Origin: Roseburia rectibacter
GTDB lineage: Bacteria > Bacillota > Clostridia > Lachnospirales > Lachnospiraceae
Length of the DNA: 64,000 bases
Direction of reading: 5' to 3'
Assembly: GCF_014287515.2 (NCBI RefSeq)
Contig: NZ_CP092473.1
Span: forward strand, 1,143,001-1,207,000
Part shown: in pieces, positions 8,326 through 17,794 of the stretch
How positions within the stretch are numbered: the first letter of the stretch is position 1
Layout of the letters: every line of letters begins with the position of its first letter
Program-made: the position numbers and the translations under genes
Notes under the pieces: generated by a model
Told to the model about the DNA's origin: nothing
What the model saw: the letters and a program-made list of their open reading frames with translations, nothing else
Databases searched by the model: none

Positions 8326-9484
8326 TTTAAAAGGCGTTATGCCGATTACAAAAGAGGAGCGCGAGGATGCGCTAGCATCTGCCTGCATGCAGGTAAAGCG
8401 TGTTCTGCCGGAATTTACGACAAAATTTCAGAATGCATACAGTGAAAATGGATTTTACCGTCCAATCGACAACGTGGAGTGGACGACGGGATTCTGGACG
8501 GGGGAGATCTGGCTTGCCTATGAATATGGCGGGGAGGACGTTCTGTTAAAGGCGGCAGAGATCCAGATGCAGGATTTCCTGCACCGGATCGAGCAGAAGA
8601 TCTGTGTGGATCATCATGATATGGGATTTTTGTATACACCATCCTGTGTCGCAGGTTATAAGCTGACCGGTTCCGGGACGGGAAAAAGAGCGGCGCTCCT
8701 TGCGGCAGACCAGTTAAAGAGCCGTTTTCAGGAAAAGGGAGAATTTATCCAGGCGTGGGGCGCTATGGGAGAGCCGGAAAATTACAGGCTGATCATAGAC
8801 TGTCTGCTCAACGTACCGCTGCTTTACTGGGCGTCACAGGAAACGGGAGATGAGAGTTACCGTCAGATCGCTGACCGGCATGTACATACCACACTTGAAA
8901 ATGTGATCCGCCCGGACTTTTCGACCTGGCATACATTTTTCTTTGATCCGGTAACTGGAAATCCGGATCACGGGGCAACCTGTCAGGGCTACCGGGACGG
9001 TTCTGCCTGGGCGAGAGGCCAGGCGTGGGGAATTTACGGAACGGCACTCGCATACCGCTATACAAAAAGAGAGGAATACAAATATATTTTCCGTGGTGTC
9101 AGTAAATATTATATAGAGCATCTGCCGAAAGATCTCGTACCGTACTGGGATCTGGAGTTTTCGGATGGTGATGCACAGCCGAGGGATTCTTCCTCCGCCT
9201 CCATTGCAGCGTGCGGAATGCTTGAGATGGCAAAATACTTATATGATGAGGAGGCGGCATTTTACCGGGATCTTGCGGAAAAATTTATTGGTTCTGTATA
9301 CCGGAACTATGCGGTAAAAGATTTTGAAAAATCCAACGGGATCGTACTGCACAGCACATATTCGAACCGTTCGCCGTATAATACCTGCAATCCGTGCGGT
9401 GTGGATGAGTGCAATAGCTGGGGCGATTATTTTTACATGGAGGCGCTGACGAGGCTGCAGAAAGACTGGCAGATCTACTGGTAA
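8297..9484 (+). CDS. Unsaturated glucuronyl hydrolase (GH88 type)
   Basis: A 395-residue (alpha/alpha)6-barrel protein of the unsaturated glucuronyl hydrolase family. Recognisable blocks are WTTGFWTGEIWLAYE, the Asp-bearing DHHDMGFLYTPS, DGSAWARGQAWGIYG and the closing CNSWGDYFYMEAL. These enzymes hydrate the 4,5-unsaturated uronic acid left by polysaccharide lyases and so release the neighbouring sugar. No signal peptide is present, so it would act on imported oligosaccharides. It starts within the end of the rhamnosidase gene and precedes an AraC gene by 10 bases, so the three are probably co-transcribed. Its presence implies that a lyase acts on the same glycan; none is in this window. Confidence 0.8.
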   Translation: MQLSEKTKNNLKGVMPITKEEREDALASACMQVKRVLPEFTTKFQNAYSENGFYRPIDNVEWTTGFWTGEIWLAYEYGGEDVLLKAAEIQMQDFLHRIEQKICVDHHDMGFLYTPSCVAGYKLTGSGTGKRAALLAADQLKSRFQEKGEFIQAWGAMGEPENYRLIIDCLLNVPLLYWASQETGDESYRQIADRHVHTTLENVIRPDFSTWHTFFFDPVTGNPDHGATCQGYRDGSAWARGQAWGIYGTALAYRYTKREEYKYIFRGVSKYYIEHLPKDLVPYWDLEFSDGDAQPRDSSSASIAACGMLEMAKYLYDEEAAFYRDLAEKFIGSVYRNYAVKDFEKSNGIVLHSTYSNRSPYNTCNPCGVDECNSWGDYFYMEALTRLQKDWQIYW

Positions 9485-9494
9485 AGGGGAAGAG

Positions 9495-10418
9495 ATGGAA
9501 TTTTACAGGATAAATGCGCAGATGCTCCCGAAGGTAAATTTTGTGGATGAGACAGAGATAAGACCGCCTTATGTCCACCGGAAACGCAGGGCGGGAGAAC
9601 AGATCTTATATTTTATCCGGCACGGGGAGATGCATCTGCTTGAGGACGGAAAGCCTCTGATCTTAAAGCCGGGGGATGTCTGTCTGCTGGATAAGGATCG
9701 CACGCATGAGGGAACAAAGGCGACGACCTGCAATTATTATTATGTACATTTCATGCATGGGGAGATGGAACTGGTCGATGCAAAAGAAGAGGAAGTCGCT
9801 AGGCAGCAGTTTGAACGCCGGAGAAAGGCGATGGCAAAGGAGCCGTGTGAGCCTTATGGAAGTTATGATGAGAGTGAGATCTGGCTGCCGAAATACTGGC
9901 ATATCAAAAAAGTCACCGACCAGATCCACATTGATGAGCTGATCAAGCAGGCGATCGCGGAGGATTACAGCACGTTTGAGAATCATAAGATCCTCTGTGC
10001 CTGCCGGATACAGGAGGCGTTGATCGAGATCGCGCGCTGTTTTGCGACAGCGGAACGCGAAAGGACTGCAGGCGGGTTCCCGGAAAGCTATTATAAAGTC
10101 CAGAAAATACAGGAATGGCTGAATGCGTCTTATGCGGCAGACATTTCGGGGGAGCGGTTAGAGGAGGAGTTTGACGGCAATTTTGATTACATGAACCGCA
10201 TCTTTAAGCGCGTAACCGGACAGACCATTTTCCAGTATCTGACGGCAGTCCGCATGGAACATGCCAAGCGTCTGATCGCGCAGACGACGATGCATACCGG
10301 GGTGATCGGCCAGGAGGTCGGCTACCCGGATGAATATTATTTCAGCAAAGTGTTTAAGCGCAATGTCGGGATGTCACCGCGCGCCTACGCAGATTCTCTG
10401 TCAAAAAATAAATCATGA
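9495..10418 (+). CDS. AraC-family transcriptional regulator of the hydrolase locus
   Basis: A 307-residue regulator with a cupin sensor domain (LYFIRHGEMHLLEDGKPLILKPGDVCLLD) and a C-terminal AraC DNA-binding domain (FDYMNRIFKRVTGQTIFQYL, then IGQEVGYPDEYYFSKVFKRN, ending GMSPRAYAD). It lies directly after the GH88 gene with a GGGGAAGAG ribosome site and just upstream of the GH2 gene. The position suggests that it controls the surrounding hydrolases in response to a sugar released by them; the inducer is not known. Confidence 0.87.
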   Translation: MEFYRINAQMLPKVNFVDETEIRPPYVHRKRRAGEQILYFIRHGEMHLLEDGKPLILKPGDVCLLDKDRTHEGTKATTCNYYYVHFMHGEMELVDAKEEEVARQQFERRRKAMAKEPCEPYGSYDESEIWLPKYWHIKKVTDQIHIDELIKQAIAEDYSTFENHKILCACRIQEALIEIARCFATAERERTAGGFPESYYKVQKIQEWLNASYAADISGERLEEEFDGNFDYMNRIFKRVTGQTIFQYLTAVRMEHAKRLIAQTTMHTGVIGQEVGYPDEYYFSKVFKRNVGMSPRAYADSLSKNKS

Positions 10419-10463
10419 AAAGTCGCTAAAAGACAAAAAGTGTCACTATTCTCCATTGTATCA

Positions 10464-10526
10464 TACCTCTGTTTTTTACTATGATGTGTTTAAAAGAAAA
10501 CATAGACCGTAGTAAAAATGGAGGTA
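10464..10526 (+). promoter_or_regulatory. Long hairpin covering the ribosome site of the GH2 gene
   Basis: TACCTCTGTTTTTTACTA (10464-10481) is nearly the reverse complement of TAGTAAAAATGGAGGTA (10510-10526): 6 bp, a small internal mismatch, then 9 bp. The second arm contains the GGAGG that serves the GH2 start at 10533. If transcribed, the fold would hide the ribosome site; as DNA it could instead be an operator for the adjacent AraC protein. No T-run follows the hairpin apart from TTTTTT inside the start region. Confidence 0.55.
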
Positions 10527-10532
10527 TTTTTT

Positions 10533-12986
10533 ATGATTATGAATAAAACAGAACTGTTATTAAGTGAGGGATGGAAGTTTCATTTTGGAGAATGTGAGGA
10601 GGCATGGTATCAGGGATATGACGATCGTGCATTTGAGCGTGTCATGCTGCCGCATGACTGGGCAGTGGCTTATCCTTTTTCAAAACAATATTCCAGCGGC
10701 ACCGGATATCTCACGGGCGGGATCGGCTGGTACCGGCTGCATTTTTATCTGCCAGAGGAATATCAGGGGAAATCGATCCGTCTGGTATTTGACAGTGTGT
10801 ATAAAAACAGCCAGGTGTGGGTCAACAGTTATTATCAGGGAAAACACCCGTATGGTTACACCGGATTTTCCTATGATATCTCTGGGATCGCACATTTTGG
10901 GGAGCAGGAAAATGTGGTCAGTGTGAAAGTGACGCACACGGACATTGCGGATTCGAGATGGTACACGGGAAGCGGGATCACGCGGAAAGTCACTCTTGTG
11001 GTGGAAGAACAGGTGCATCCGGCAGAATATGGCGTGACGTTTGTGACAGAGAAACTTGTGGCCGATGGTAGAGGACTTACAGCAGTGCAGGCGGCAGTCA
11101 GTATCCGTCATGAGATATGCAACCAGACGAAGGAGCAGAAAACATGTGTGGTCTGCACAAAACTGTCTGATCCGCAGGGAACACCTGTGGCAGAGTGGAA
11201 AGAACAGGTACAGATCCCGGCAGGAAATACGGTATCCTGCAGCATGCATGGCACCATCCGTGATCCGAAGTGCTGGTCGCCGGAGCACCCGGATCTCTAT
11301 GGGATGGAAACCTGGTATGAGACAACAGACGAGGATGGAAAGAAAATATCTTATCTTGCAGACACACAGAAGGTCGGGATCCGTGTGGCAGAATTTGACG
11401 CGGACCGGGGATTTTTCTTAAACGGTGTGCCGATGAAGATCAAAGGTGTCTGTGTGCATCATGACGCCGGCTGTCTCGGCGCCGCGGTGACAAAGGAAGT
11501 ATGGCACAGACGGCTTGCAAAATTAAAGGAATGTGGCTGTAATGCGATCCGGTGCAGCCACAACCCGCATATGCCGGAACTGTATGAGCTGTGCGATACG
11601 ATGGGATTTCTTGTGATGGATGAGGCGTTTGACGAGTGGGAAAATGCAAAAAACAAATGGTCCACGGGACACAATGTTTATCCGCCAAAACACCAGGGCT
11701 ATTTTGAAGATTTCCCGGAATGGCACGAAAAGGATCTGCGCGCCATGGTAAGGCGTGACCGCAATCATCCGTCCATCATTTTGTGGAGCATCGGAAATGA
11801 AATCGACTATCCGAACGATCCGTACTGTCATCCGAGTTTTATGGAGATGACCGGAAATAACGACGCGAATAAACCGGCGGCAGAACGGCAGTATGATCCG
11901 GCAAAACCGGACATGCGAAGACTGCTTCCGATCGCCGAAGAACTTTCCCGTATTGTAAAGAGTGAAGATAAGAGCCGTCCGGTCACCATGGCGCTTGCCT
12001 ACCCGGAGCTGTCTGCAAAACTTGGCATATTAGAGCATCTGGATGTGGCAGGCTACAACTATAAGGAGCAGTATTACGAAGCCGACCACAGAGATTTCCC
12101 ACAGATCCCGTTTTTAGGGAGTGAAAACGGACACAGCTATGAGGCATGGGATGCGGTAAAATCAAACGACTATATCAGCGGACAGTTTTTGTGGACAGGG
12201 ATCGATTATTTAGGGGAGGCACATGGCTGGCCGATTCATGGATCGGGAGCCGGAATTTTGGACTGCGCCGGATTTGAAAAGGCAAGATATTTCCGCAGGA
12301 AATCGTTGTGGTGTGAAGAACCTCAGCTTTACCTTGCCACAAGACTGTGGAGTGAGGAGTCTGCCGAGTGGATTCCGTGTCAGGAAAACTGGAATTATAA
12401 AGCCGGAGAAAAAGTCATCGTAATGTGTTACTCAAATCTGCCGGAGACAGCTGTTTTTATCAATGGAAAAGAGGCTGGCAGACAGATCGGCTACAACGAC
12501 GACGGTGCATATCGTTTTGAGGTACTCTGGGAGGCAGGGATCCTTGAGGCAAGCGGTTATGATGAAAACGGAAATATCATAGAACAGGAGAGACTGCTTA
12601 CCACGCAGAACGCTGCTGGCATCAAGGCAGAGGTCTATCAGCCGGAGGAGATTCCTTTCCAAGAGACACAGAAAAACGGATATCTCTATCAGATCGCGCT
12701 CACACTTGTGGATCAAAACGGACAGAAGGTTGTCTGGGATGATAAAAAACTGCGTGTGGCTGTGAGCGGGGCAGGTATGTTGGCAGGGATCGAGAACGGG
12801 GATCTGTCGGATGTGACTCCATATGCGGAAAATGCGAGAAAGACAAAGGACGGAAAGCTCATGATCTATGTGAGAAGAATAAACAGGGGAAAGATCCGTG
12901 TAGAAATTTCAGAGACAGACAGCATAGCACAAAAGAACTGCATAGCAGAAAAAGGAGGAATGCATCTTGAAGTGGAAATGGATTGA
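10533..12986 (+). CDS. Glycoside hydrolase family 2 (beta-galactosidase type)
   Basis: About 817 residues in GH2 order: a sugar-binding jelly roll (GWYRLHFYLPEEYQGK), an immunoglobulin-like domain, the TIM barrel, then further beta domains. The acid/base Glu is in ILWSIGNEIDY (about 420) and the nucleophile Glu in PFLGSENGHSYE (about 530). Substrates of this family include beta-galactosides, beta-glucuronides and beta-mannosides; the GUS-specific N-x-K block is not seen, which favours a galactosidase. ATG 10533 is chosen because GGAGG is placed correctly for it; the upstream in-frame ATG at 10518 overlaps that site. No signal peptide. Its end overlaps the MATE gene by 20 bases. Confidence 0.85.
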   Translation: MIMNKTELLLSEGWKFHFGECEEAWYQGYDDRAFERVMLPHDWAVAYPFSKQYSSGTGYLTGGIGWYRLHFYLPEEYQGKSIRLVFDSVYKNSQVWVNSYYQGKHPYGYTGFSYDISGIAHFGEQENVVSVKVTHTDIADSRWYTGSGITRKVTLVVEEQVHPAEYGVTFVTEKLVADGRGLTAVQAAVSIRHEICNQTKEQKTCVVCTKLSDPQGTPVAEWKEQVQIPAGNTVSCSMHGTIRDPKCWSPEHPDLYGMETWYETTDEDGKKISYLADTQKVGIRVAEFDADRGFFLNGVPMKIKGVCVHHDAGCLGAAVTKEVWHRRLAKLKECGCNAIRCSHNPHMPELYELCDTMGFLVMDEAFDEWENAKNKWSTGHNVYPPKHQGYFEDFPEWHEKDLRAMVRRDRNHPSIILWSIGNEIDYPNDPYCHPSFMEMTGNNDANKPAAERQYDPAKPDMRRLLPIAEELSRIVKSEDKSRPVTMALAYPELSAKLGILEHLDVAGYNYKEQYYEADHRDFPQIPFLGSENGHSYEAWDAVKSNDYISGQFLWTGIDYLGEAHGWPIHGSGAGILDCAGFEKARYFRRKSLWCEEPQLYLATRLWSEESAEWIPCQENWNYKAGEKVIVMCYSNLPETAVFINGKEAGRQIGYNDDGAYRFEVLWEAGILEASGYDENGNIIEQERLLTTQNAAGIKAEVYQPEEIPFQETQKNGYLYQIALTLVDQNGQKVVWDDKKLRVAVSGAGMLAGIENGDLSDVTPYAENARKTKDGKLMIYVRRINRGKIRVEISETDSIAQKNCIAEKGGMHLEVEMD

Positions 12987-14331
12987 TGCAGACTGCACCA
13001 GTGTTACCACGGCAGAGGGAACGCTGACGCTGAAAGGATTGTTTATCCCGTTGTTTATTGAACAGCTTTTGATGAATATGACCGGTACGGTCAATACGCT
13101 GATGCTTGGGCACTATGCGGATGATGCGGTCGCGGCAGTCGGTGCGGCAAACCAGGTGATCGGATTTTTGTACACGTTTTATGCGGTATTCAGCGGCGGC
13201 GCATCGGTCGTCATCAGCCACAGACTGGGGGCGGGAGATGAAAAAAGGGCGTCGGATGCAGCGTTTACCTCCATCGTGTGCGGAGGTGCAATCAGCCTGA
13301 TCTTAGGAATGATACTGGCATTTTTTGCAGGTGCAGTCATGCGTCCGATGCAGTTAGAAACATCGGTGTATGAGATGGCGGTGGTATATTTTCGCATCTG
13401 TATCGGCTTTTCCGTACTGCAGGGCATTATTTCTGCTATCTCCGCGGTACTGCGCAGTTATGGAAAACCGAAACTTGCAGTGACGGTATCTTTGTTTATG
13501 AATATCGTGAATGCAGTGTTAAATTACGTTGTGATTTTCCAGCCGGTGAAAATTGTGCCGGAGGGCGTGGAAGGTATCGCAATGGCAAACGTGGCAAGTC
13601 ATGGGACGGCGCTTTTACTTGGCGTCTGGTTTCTGTTCCATTGCGGACTGCATCTTGATTTTGCATCGAAAAATTTAAAGACATTATCCTGCGTGGGTGG
13701 AATCTTAAAGATCGGACTGCCGGGAGGGATCAGTTCCCTGTCGTATTCCTTTTCACAGATCGTGTCAACATCGATCTTAGCAGTGCTTGGAACAGCGGCG
13801 CTCACCGCAAAGATCTATGTTTCATCCATCGTGTTTTATGTCTATGTGACCGGAATGTCACTCGGGCTTTCCACCGCGATCCTGATGGGATGGATGACGG
13901 GGGCAAAGGAGTATGAAAAGGCATACCGGCTGAACCAGCAGGTGTTAAAAATCGCGGTCAGCTTAAATATCGTGCTTTCGGTTCTGATCTTTCTCTGCCA
14001 TAGACCGTTGATGCATTTATTTACGCAGAGTGAGGAAATCATCGGGATGACGGGAGTGATCTTTTTCATTGATATTTTCGTGGAGATCGGGCGCGCGTTC
14101 AACCATGTTGAGGACAATTCACTCCGGGGAGCGGGGGATGTGTTTTTTCCGATGGTCATCGCCGTGATCTCCTGCTGGGGCGTCAGCATTTTGTTTGCAT
14201 ATCTGCTTGGGATACGCCTTGGGATGGGACTGGCAGGATGCTGGATCGCGTTCATGCTCGATGAGATGTTCCGCGGAAGTATCTTTTTCATCCGTTTCCG
14301 CTCACGAAAATGGACGAAAAAAAGAATCTGA
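12967..14331 (+). CDS. MATE-family efflux transporter
   Basis: A 454-residue integral membrane protein with about 12 hydrophobic segments in two similar halves. The N-terminal block (LFIPLFIEQLLMNMTGTVNT, then VAAVGAANQVIGFL) is typical of multidrug and toxic compound extrusion proteins, which export organic cations using a Na+ or H+ gradient. The start is a TTG at 12967 that has AAAGGAGG eight bases upstream; there is no in-frame ATG before residue 36. It overlaps the GH2 gene, so it is expressed with the sugar locus; the exported compound is not evident and could be an aglycone from a glycoside. Confidence 0.87.
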   Translation: MKWKWIDADCTSVTTAEGTLTLKGLFIPLFIEQLLMNMTGTVNTLMLGHYADDAVAAVGAANQVIGFLYTFYAVFSGGASVVISHRLGAGDEKRASDAAFTSIVCGGAISLILGMILAFFAGAVMRPMQLETSVYEMAVVYFRICIGFSVLQGIISAISAVLRSYGKPKLAVTVSLFMNIVNAVLNYVVIFQPVKIVPEGVEGIAMANVASHGTALLLGVWFLFHCGLHLDFASKNLKTLSCVGGILKIGLPGGISSLSYSFSQIVSTSILAVLGTAALTAKIYVSSIVFYVYVTGMSLGLSTAILMGWMTGAKEYEKAYRLNQQVLKIAVSLNIVLSVLIFLCHRPLMHLFTQSEEIIGMTGVIFFIDIFVEIGRAFNHVEDNSLRGAGDVFFPMVIAVISCWGVSILFAYLLGIRLGMGLAGCWIAFMLDEMFRGSIFFIRFRSRKWTKKRI

Positions 14332-14371
14332 CCCTATATTGACAAACCTGCAAAATCCCGATAAAATTAAC

Positions 14372-14387
14372 TTGAAAACGTTTTCAA
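14372..14387. promoter_or_regulatory. LacI-type operator upstream of the lacI-family gene
   Basis: TTGAAAACGTTTTCAA is a perfect 16-bp palindrome with the central CG of LacI/GalR-family operators. It lies 25 bases before the start of the regulator gene, which suggests autoregulation. A catabolite-control (cre) role is an alternative. Confidence 0.75.
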
Positions 14388-14412
14388 ATATGACTTTTAA
14401 GGGGGATGGCCG

Positions 14413-15444
14413 ATGGGCAGTGAGTTAAATATTTATAAAATTGCACAGGAAGCGGGAGTTTCACCGGCAACAGTGTCGAGAGTCATGACAAAAAATGCGA
14501 GGGTGAGCGAGGAAAAGAGAGCGCGTGTGGAAGCAGTGATCCGCAAATATGATTACAGGCCAAACGCGCTTGCGCAGGGACTGATCAAGACGAAAACGAA
14601 CGTCATCGGTGTGCTTGCTGCAGATCTGGTCAATCCTTATTATTCATCCATGGTGGAAAACTGTGAGAAGGAGATCATTGCGCGCGGGTATGTGCCAATG
14701 ATCTGCGGAACATTAAGCAATCCGGATCTCGAGGTAGAATATATTCAGAAAATGTTTGACATGCGTATGGATGCAATCATCATTATCGGGGGAAAATCAG
14801 ACAGCCTTGTCACGGAGCCGGAATACGCAGATCTGATCAACCGTGTCGCTGAATCCATCCCGGTCATCACAACAGGAAAGGTGGAGGGCGGTGAGTGCTG
14901 CCAGGTCACGATCGACGAGGCGGAGGGCATGAACCAGAGCATGGAATGTCTGATCGGTTTAGGTCACAGGCGCATTGCACTGATCGGCGGAGTCGAGGAG
15001 ATGAAATCCACTTACGATAAGCGCATCCGCTACCGCAGTCTGCTGCGAAAGAACGGTCTGACCTACCGTGAGCGCTATGTGATCAATTCCAATTATTCGA
15101 TCGAGGGCGGTTATCAGGGGTTCGAGGCACTCTTTCAGGGAAATAAGACACTTCCCACGGCGGTGATCGCGATCAACGACTACAGTGCAGTGGGTGTGAT
15201 GCGTTCCATCAAAGAGCATGGACTTAGGATCCCGGAGGATATTTCCCTCATCAGTTTTGATAATACGTTTATCGTAGATACCGTCATACCAAGGCTGAGC
15301 AGTATTTCCTATGATTATGAAGCATTTGGAAAGCTTTTGGTTGACACCGCATTAGATAAGATTGCCGGAAAAGAAGTACCGGAGGTACAGAAAGTAACAC
15401 CGACTCTGATCATCAGAGAATCCGTAGCGGAGTTAAAACGGTAA
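14413..15444 (+). CDS. LacI-family transcriptional regulator
   Basis: A 343-residue repressor with an N-terminal LacI helix-turn-helix and hinge helix (NIYKIAQEAGVSPATVSRVM, then RPNALAQGL) and a periplasmic-binding-protein-like effector domain (IGVLAADLVNPYYSSMVENC; later TAVIAINDYSAVG and ISLISFDNT). It very probably binds the 16-bp palindromes at 14372, 15548 and 15772, and so controls itself and the ABC importer downstream. The effector should be a sugar from the transported glycan. Start ATG 14413 is preceded by AAGGGGGAT. Confidence 0.93.
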   Translation: MGSELNIYKIAQEAGVSPATVSRVMTKNARVSEEKRARVEAVIRKYDYRPNALAQGLIKTKTNVIGVLAADLVNPYYSSMVENCEKEIIARGYVPMICGTLSNPDLEVEYIQKMFDMRMDAIIIIGGKSDSLVTEPEYADLINRVAESIPVITTGKVEGGECCQVTIDEAEGMNQSMECLIGLGHRRIALIGGVEEMKSTYDKRIRYRSLLRKNGLTYRERYVINSNYSIEGGYQGFEALFQGNKTLPTAVIAINDYSAVGVMRSIKEHGLRIPEDISLISFDNTFIVDTVIPRLSSISYDYEAFGKLLVDTALDKIAGKEVPEVQKVTPTLIIRESVAELKR

Positions 15445-15512
15445 AATCCGTTAGAATGACGGAAAAATAAAATAAATGTGAAATAAATATGTACAAAAAG
15501 TAAAATAATCTG

Positions 15513-15541
15513 TTGACAACTCATAATATGTATTGTAATAT
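15513..15541 (+). promoter_or_regulatory. Promoter of the ABC-importer operon
   Basis: A perfect TTGACA followed after 17 bases by TAATAT. It lies about 270 bases upstream of the first permease gene, so the mRNA has a long leader; within the leader there is one near-operator immediately after the -10 box and one perfect operator. Confidence 0.82.
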
Positions 15542-15547
15542 AACAAT

Positions 15548-15563
15548 ATGAAAAGGGTTTCAA
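15548..15563. promoter_or_regulatory. Imperfect LacI-type operator at the transcription start
   Basis: ATGAAAAGGGTTTCAA matches the operator at 15772 at 13 of 16 positions. It begins seven bases after the -10 box, so bound repressor would block the start site directly. Confidence 0.55.
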
Positions 15564-15771
15564 ATTAAAAAGCACTATAAAATACACAACTGGTGTAAAA
15601 GCCGGCTGCATGGATGGGGTTTACGTAGCGAAGGTGTAAGATAAGTGCGGGAAACATGCAAAAAAGAAGATATAAAGGCGTTTCTGACACTTAAGATCAA
15701 AAAATATTACACCTTATGGAAGATGGCAGACAGTTTTGTGAAAAATATAAGTGCTTTGTTTTTACAAGGTT

Positions 15772-15787
15772 TTGAAACCGGTTTCAA
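15772..15787. promoter_or_regulatory. LacI-type operator in the leader of the ABC operon
   Basis: TTGAAACCGGTTTCAA is a perfect 16-bp palindrome about 25 bases before the first permease gene. Paired with the site at 15548, 224 bases away, it could support DNA looping or act as a roadblock. Confidence 0.75.
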
Positions 15788-15812
15788 GAAAACATTGGAG
15801 AGGGGAAAATAT

Positions 15813-16766
15813 ATGAAAAAGGAGAACGGTGTTGCAAAACAGGTTGGCAAAAAACTAAACTTCTGGCAGAAACTCTGGAAGTACCGTGTACTGACACTGA
15901 TGTGTGTCCCGGCAATGATTTTTTTCTTTGCATTTAACTATATGCCATTGCCAGGAATCTATGTTGCGTTTGTTAAATACAATTACCGCGATGGTATTTT
16001 TGGAAGCAAATTTGTAGGGTTACAGAATTTTGAGTTCCTCTGGGAATCAGGAAAAATTTTATCACTGACGAAAAATACAATTTTATATAATCTGGCATTT
16101 ATCCTTCTTGGAAATTTACTTGCGGTCGTGGTAGCGATCCTTTTAAATGAAATGAGATGTAAATGGTTCAAGAAAGTATCACAGACGATGATGTTTCTTC
16201 CATATTTCATTTCACAGGTATTGGTCGGAGTGCTGGTATTCAACCTGTTAAACTATGATACCGGATTTGTAAATGAAATCCTCACCAAACTTGGAATGGA
16301 AAAATGGGGACCTTACAGCGATCCGCATGTATGGCCGGTACTGCTGGTTATCATTTATCTGTGGCAGCAGACAGGTTACAACTCCGTTGTATATTTCGCA
16401 TCCATCTGCGGAATTGACGCAGAGATGATAGAGGCATCCAAGGTCGATGGAGCAAATGCATTTCAGAGGATCCGTTACATATTGCTCCCGAGTTTAAAAC
16501 CTACCGTGATCATCCTGTTACTGTTTGCATTGGGCGGCATCGTAAAAGGTAATTTCGGATTGTTCTACAATATCATTGGTACGAACTCCTTATTATATGA
16601 CACGACAGATATTATTGAGACGTTTGTTTACAGGGCTACGATGACAGATTTTAACTTCTCGACAGCGTCGGCAGTCGGTCTGTATCAGTCAGTCGTTGGT
16701 TTTGTGATCGTTATGGTCGTGAACTATATTGTTAAGAAAATTGAACCGGATTATTCCCTGTTTTAA
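15813..16766 (+). CDS. ABC sugar importer permease (LplB type)
   Basis: A 317-residue inner-membrane subunit with six transmembrane segments and the ABC coupling motif region IEASKVDGANAFQRIRYILLP (EA-A-DGA----F--I-LP pattern). It belongs to the CUT1 class that imports oligosaccharides; the closest style is the LplB/YteP group, which often serves uronic-acid- or rhamnose-containing oligosaccharides. The start at 15813 follows GAGAGGGGAAA; the open frame upstream crosses the operator and is not coding. The ATPase subunit is not encoded here, as usual for Firmicutes CUT1 systems that share MsmK. Confidence 0.9.
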   Translation: MKKENGVAKQVGKKLNFWQKLWKYRVLTLMCVPAMIFFFAFNYMPLPGIYVAFVKYNYRDGIFGSKFVGLQNFEFLWESGKILSLTKNTILYNLAFILLGNLLAVVVAILLNEMRCKWFKKVSQTMMFLPYFISQVLVGVLVFNLLNYDTGFVNEILTKLGMEKWGPYSDPHVWPVLLVIIYLWQQTGYNSVVYFASICGIDAEMIEASKVDGANAFQRIRYILLPSLKPTVIILLLFALGGIVKGNFGLFYNIIGTNSLLYDTTDIIETFVYRATMTDFNFSTASAVGLYQSVVGFVIVMVVNYIVKKIEPDYSLF

Positions 16767-16784
16767 TATCTATGGAGGTCGACT

Positions 16785-17690
16785 ATGAAGAAAAATAACA
16801 GCAATAAAGTAAAACTTGGAGCTTCTGATAAGATTGTACGGGGATTTGGATATGTAGTGATCACGATCTATGCAGTTGCGTGTGTATTCCCGTTCCTTTT
16901 GATCCTTGGCAGCTCGTTTACGGCAGAAGAAGTGATCCGTGCAGAAGGTGTACAGCTGATTCCGAAACAGTTTACACTGGCGGCTTATGAGATGGTCTGC
17001 AAGAGCGGTGGTATCTGGAAATCTTATCTGCTCACGATCATCCTGACGGTGGTCGGTACAGCGATCGGACTGACGATCATAGCAATGACAGGCTACGCAT
17101 TACAGAGAAAAGATTTCCCGTTCCGCAACGGAATTTCTTTCTACATATATTTTACAAGCCTGTTTTCCGCAGGACTTGCACCGTACTATCTTCTGATGAC
17201 ACAGACTTACCACTTAAAGGACAGCTATTTTGCAGTTTTATTACCGCTTATGATGTCACCGTGGCTGATCATCATGATGAAAAACTTTGTGAAGGCGATC
17301 CCGCATGAGATCACAGAGTCCGGCAAGATCGACGGCGCGGGGGATATGAAGATCTTTGTTTCACTGATCCTTCCGATGTTAAAACCGGCACTTGCGACGA
17401 TCGGATTATTCCTTGCACTGGGATACTGGAATGAATGGTATCAGTCATCACTTTTCTTAAGCTCGAAAGTGGATGTAAAACCGTTACAGTATACATTATA
17501 TGAAGTTGTAAATAAAATGGATCAGCTCAAAAACTCCGTTGCAGGACAGTATGTATCGTTAGCAGATATCCCGACCGAGGGAATCAAGATGGCAAATGCG
17601 ATCCTTGCAACCGGACCGATCATTTTCCTGTATCCATTCGTTCAGAAATATTTCATCAGCGGTATTACCGTTGGAGCCGTAAAAGGCTGA
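16785..17690 (+). CDS. ABC sugar importer permease (LplC/YtcP type)
   Basis: A 301-residue second permease with six transmembrane segments and the coupling motif ITESGKIDGAGDMKIFVSLI. It begins 18 bases after the first permease with a TGGAGGT ribosome site, and would form the heterodimeric channel with it. A strong hairpin follows before the binding-protein gene. Confidence 0.92.
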   Translation: MKKNNSNKVKLGASDKIVRGFGYVVITIYAVACVFPFLLILGSSFTAEEVIRAEGVQLIPKQFTLAAYEMVCKSGGIWKSYLLTIILTVVGTAIGLTIIAMTGYALQRKDFPFRNGISFYIYFTSLFSAGLAPYYLLMTQTYHLKDSYFAVLLPLMMSPWLIIMMKNFVKAIPHEITESGKIDGAGDMKIFVSLILPMLKPALATIGLFLALGYWNEWYQSSLFLSSKVDVKPLQYTLYEVVNKMDQLKNSVAGQYVSLADIPTEGIKMANAILATGPIIFLYPFVQKYFISGITVGAVKG

Positions 17691-17732
17691 TCGATACGAT
17701 TATCACTCTGCATGGGGCAGAGTCATAATAAA

Positions 17733-17765
17733 AGCAGATTTGTCTTAGGGAAAGACAGATCTGCT
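17733..17765 (+). terminator. Intercistronic hairpin between permease and binding-protein genes
   Basis: AGCAGATTTGTCTT pairs with AAGACAGATCTGCT (one mismatch) with a short AGGGA loop. It is followed by GCAAAAATAAAT rather than a T-run, so it is more likely an mRNA-stabilising or attenuating hairpin. This would fit the higher demand for the downstream binding protein. Confidence 0.6.
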
Positions 17766-17794
17766 GCAAAAATAAATCATATGGAGGGTATGGT

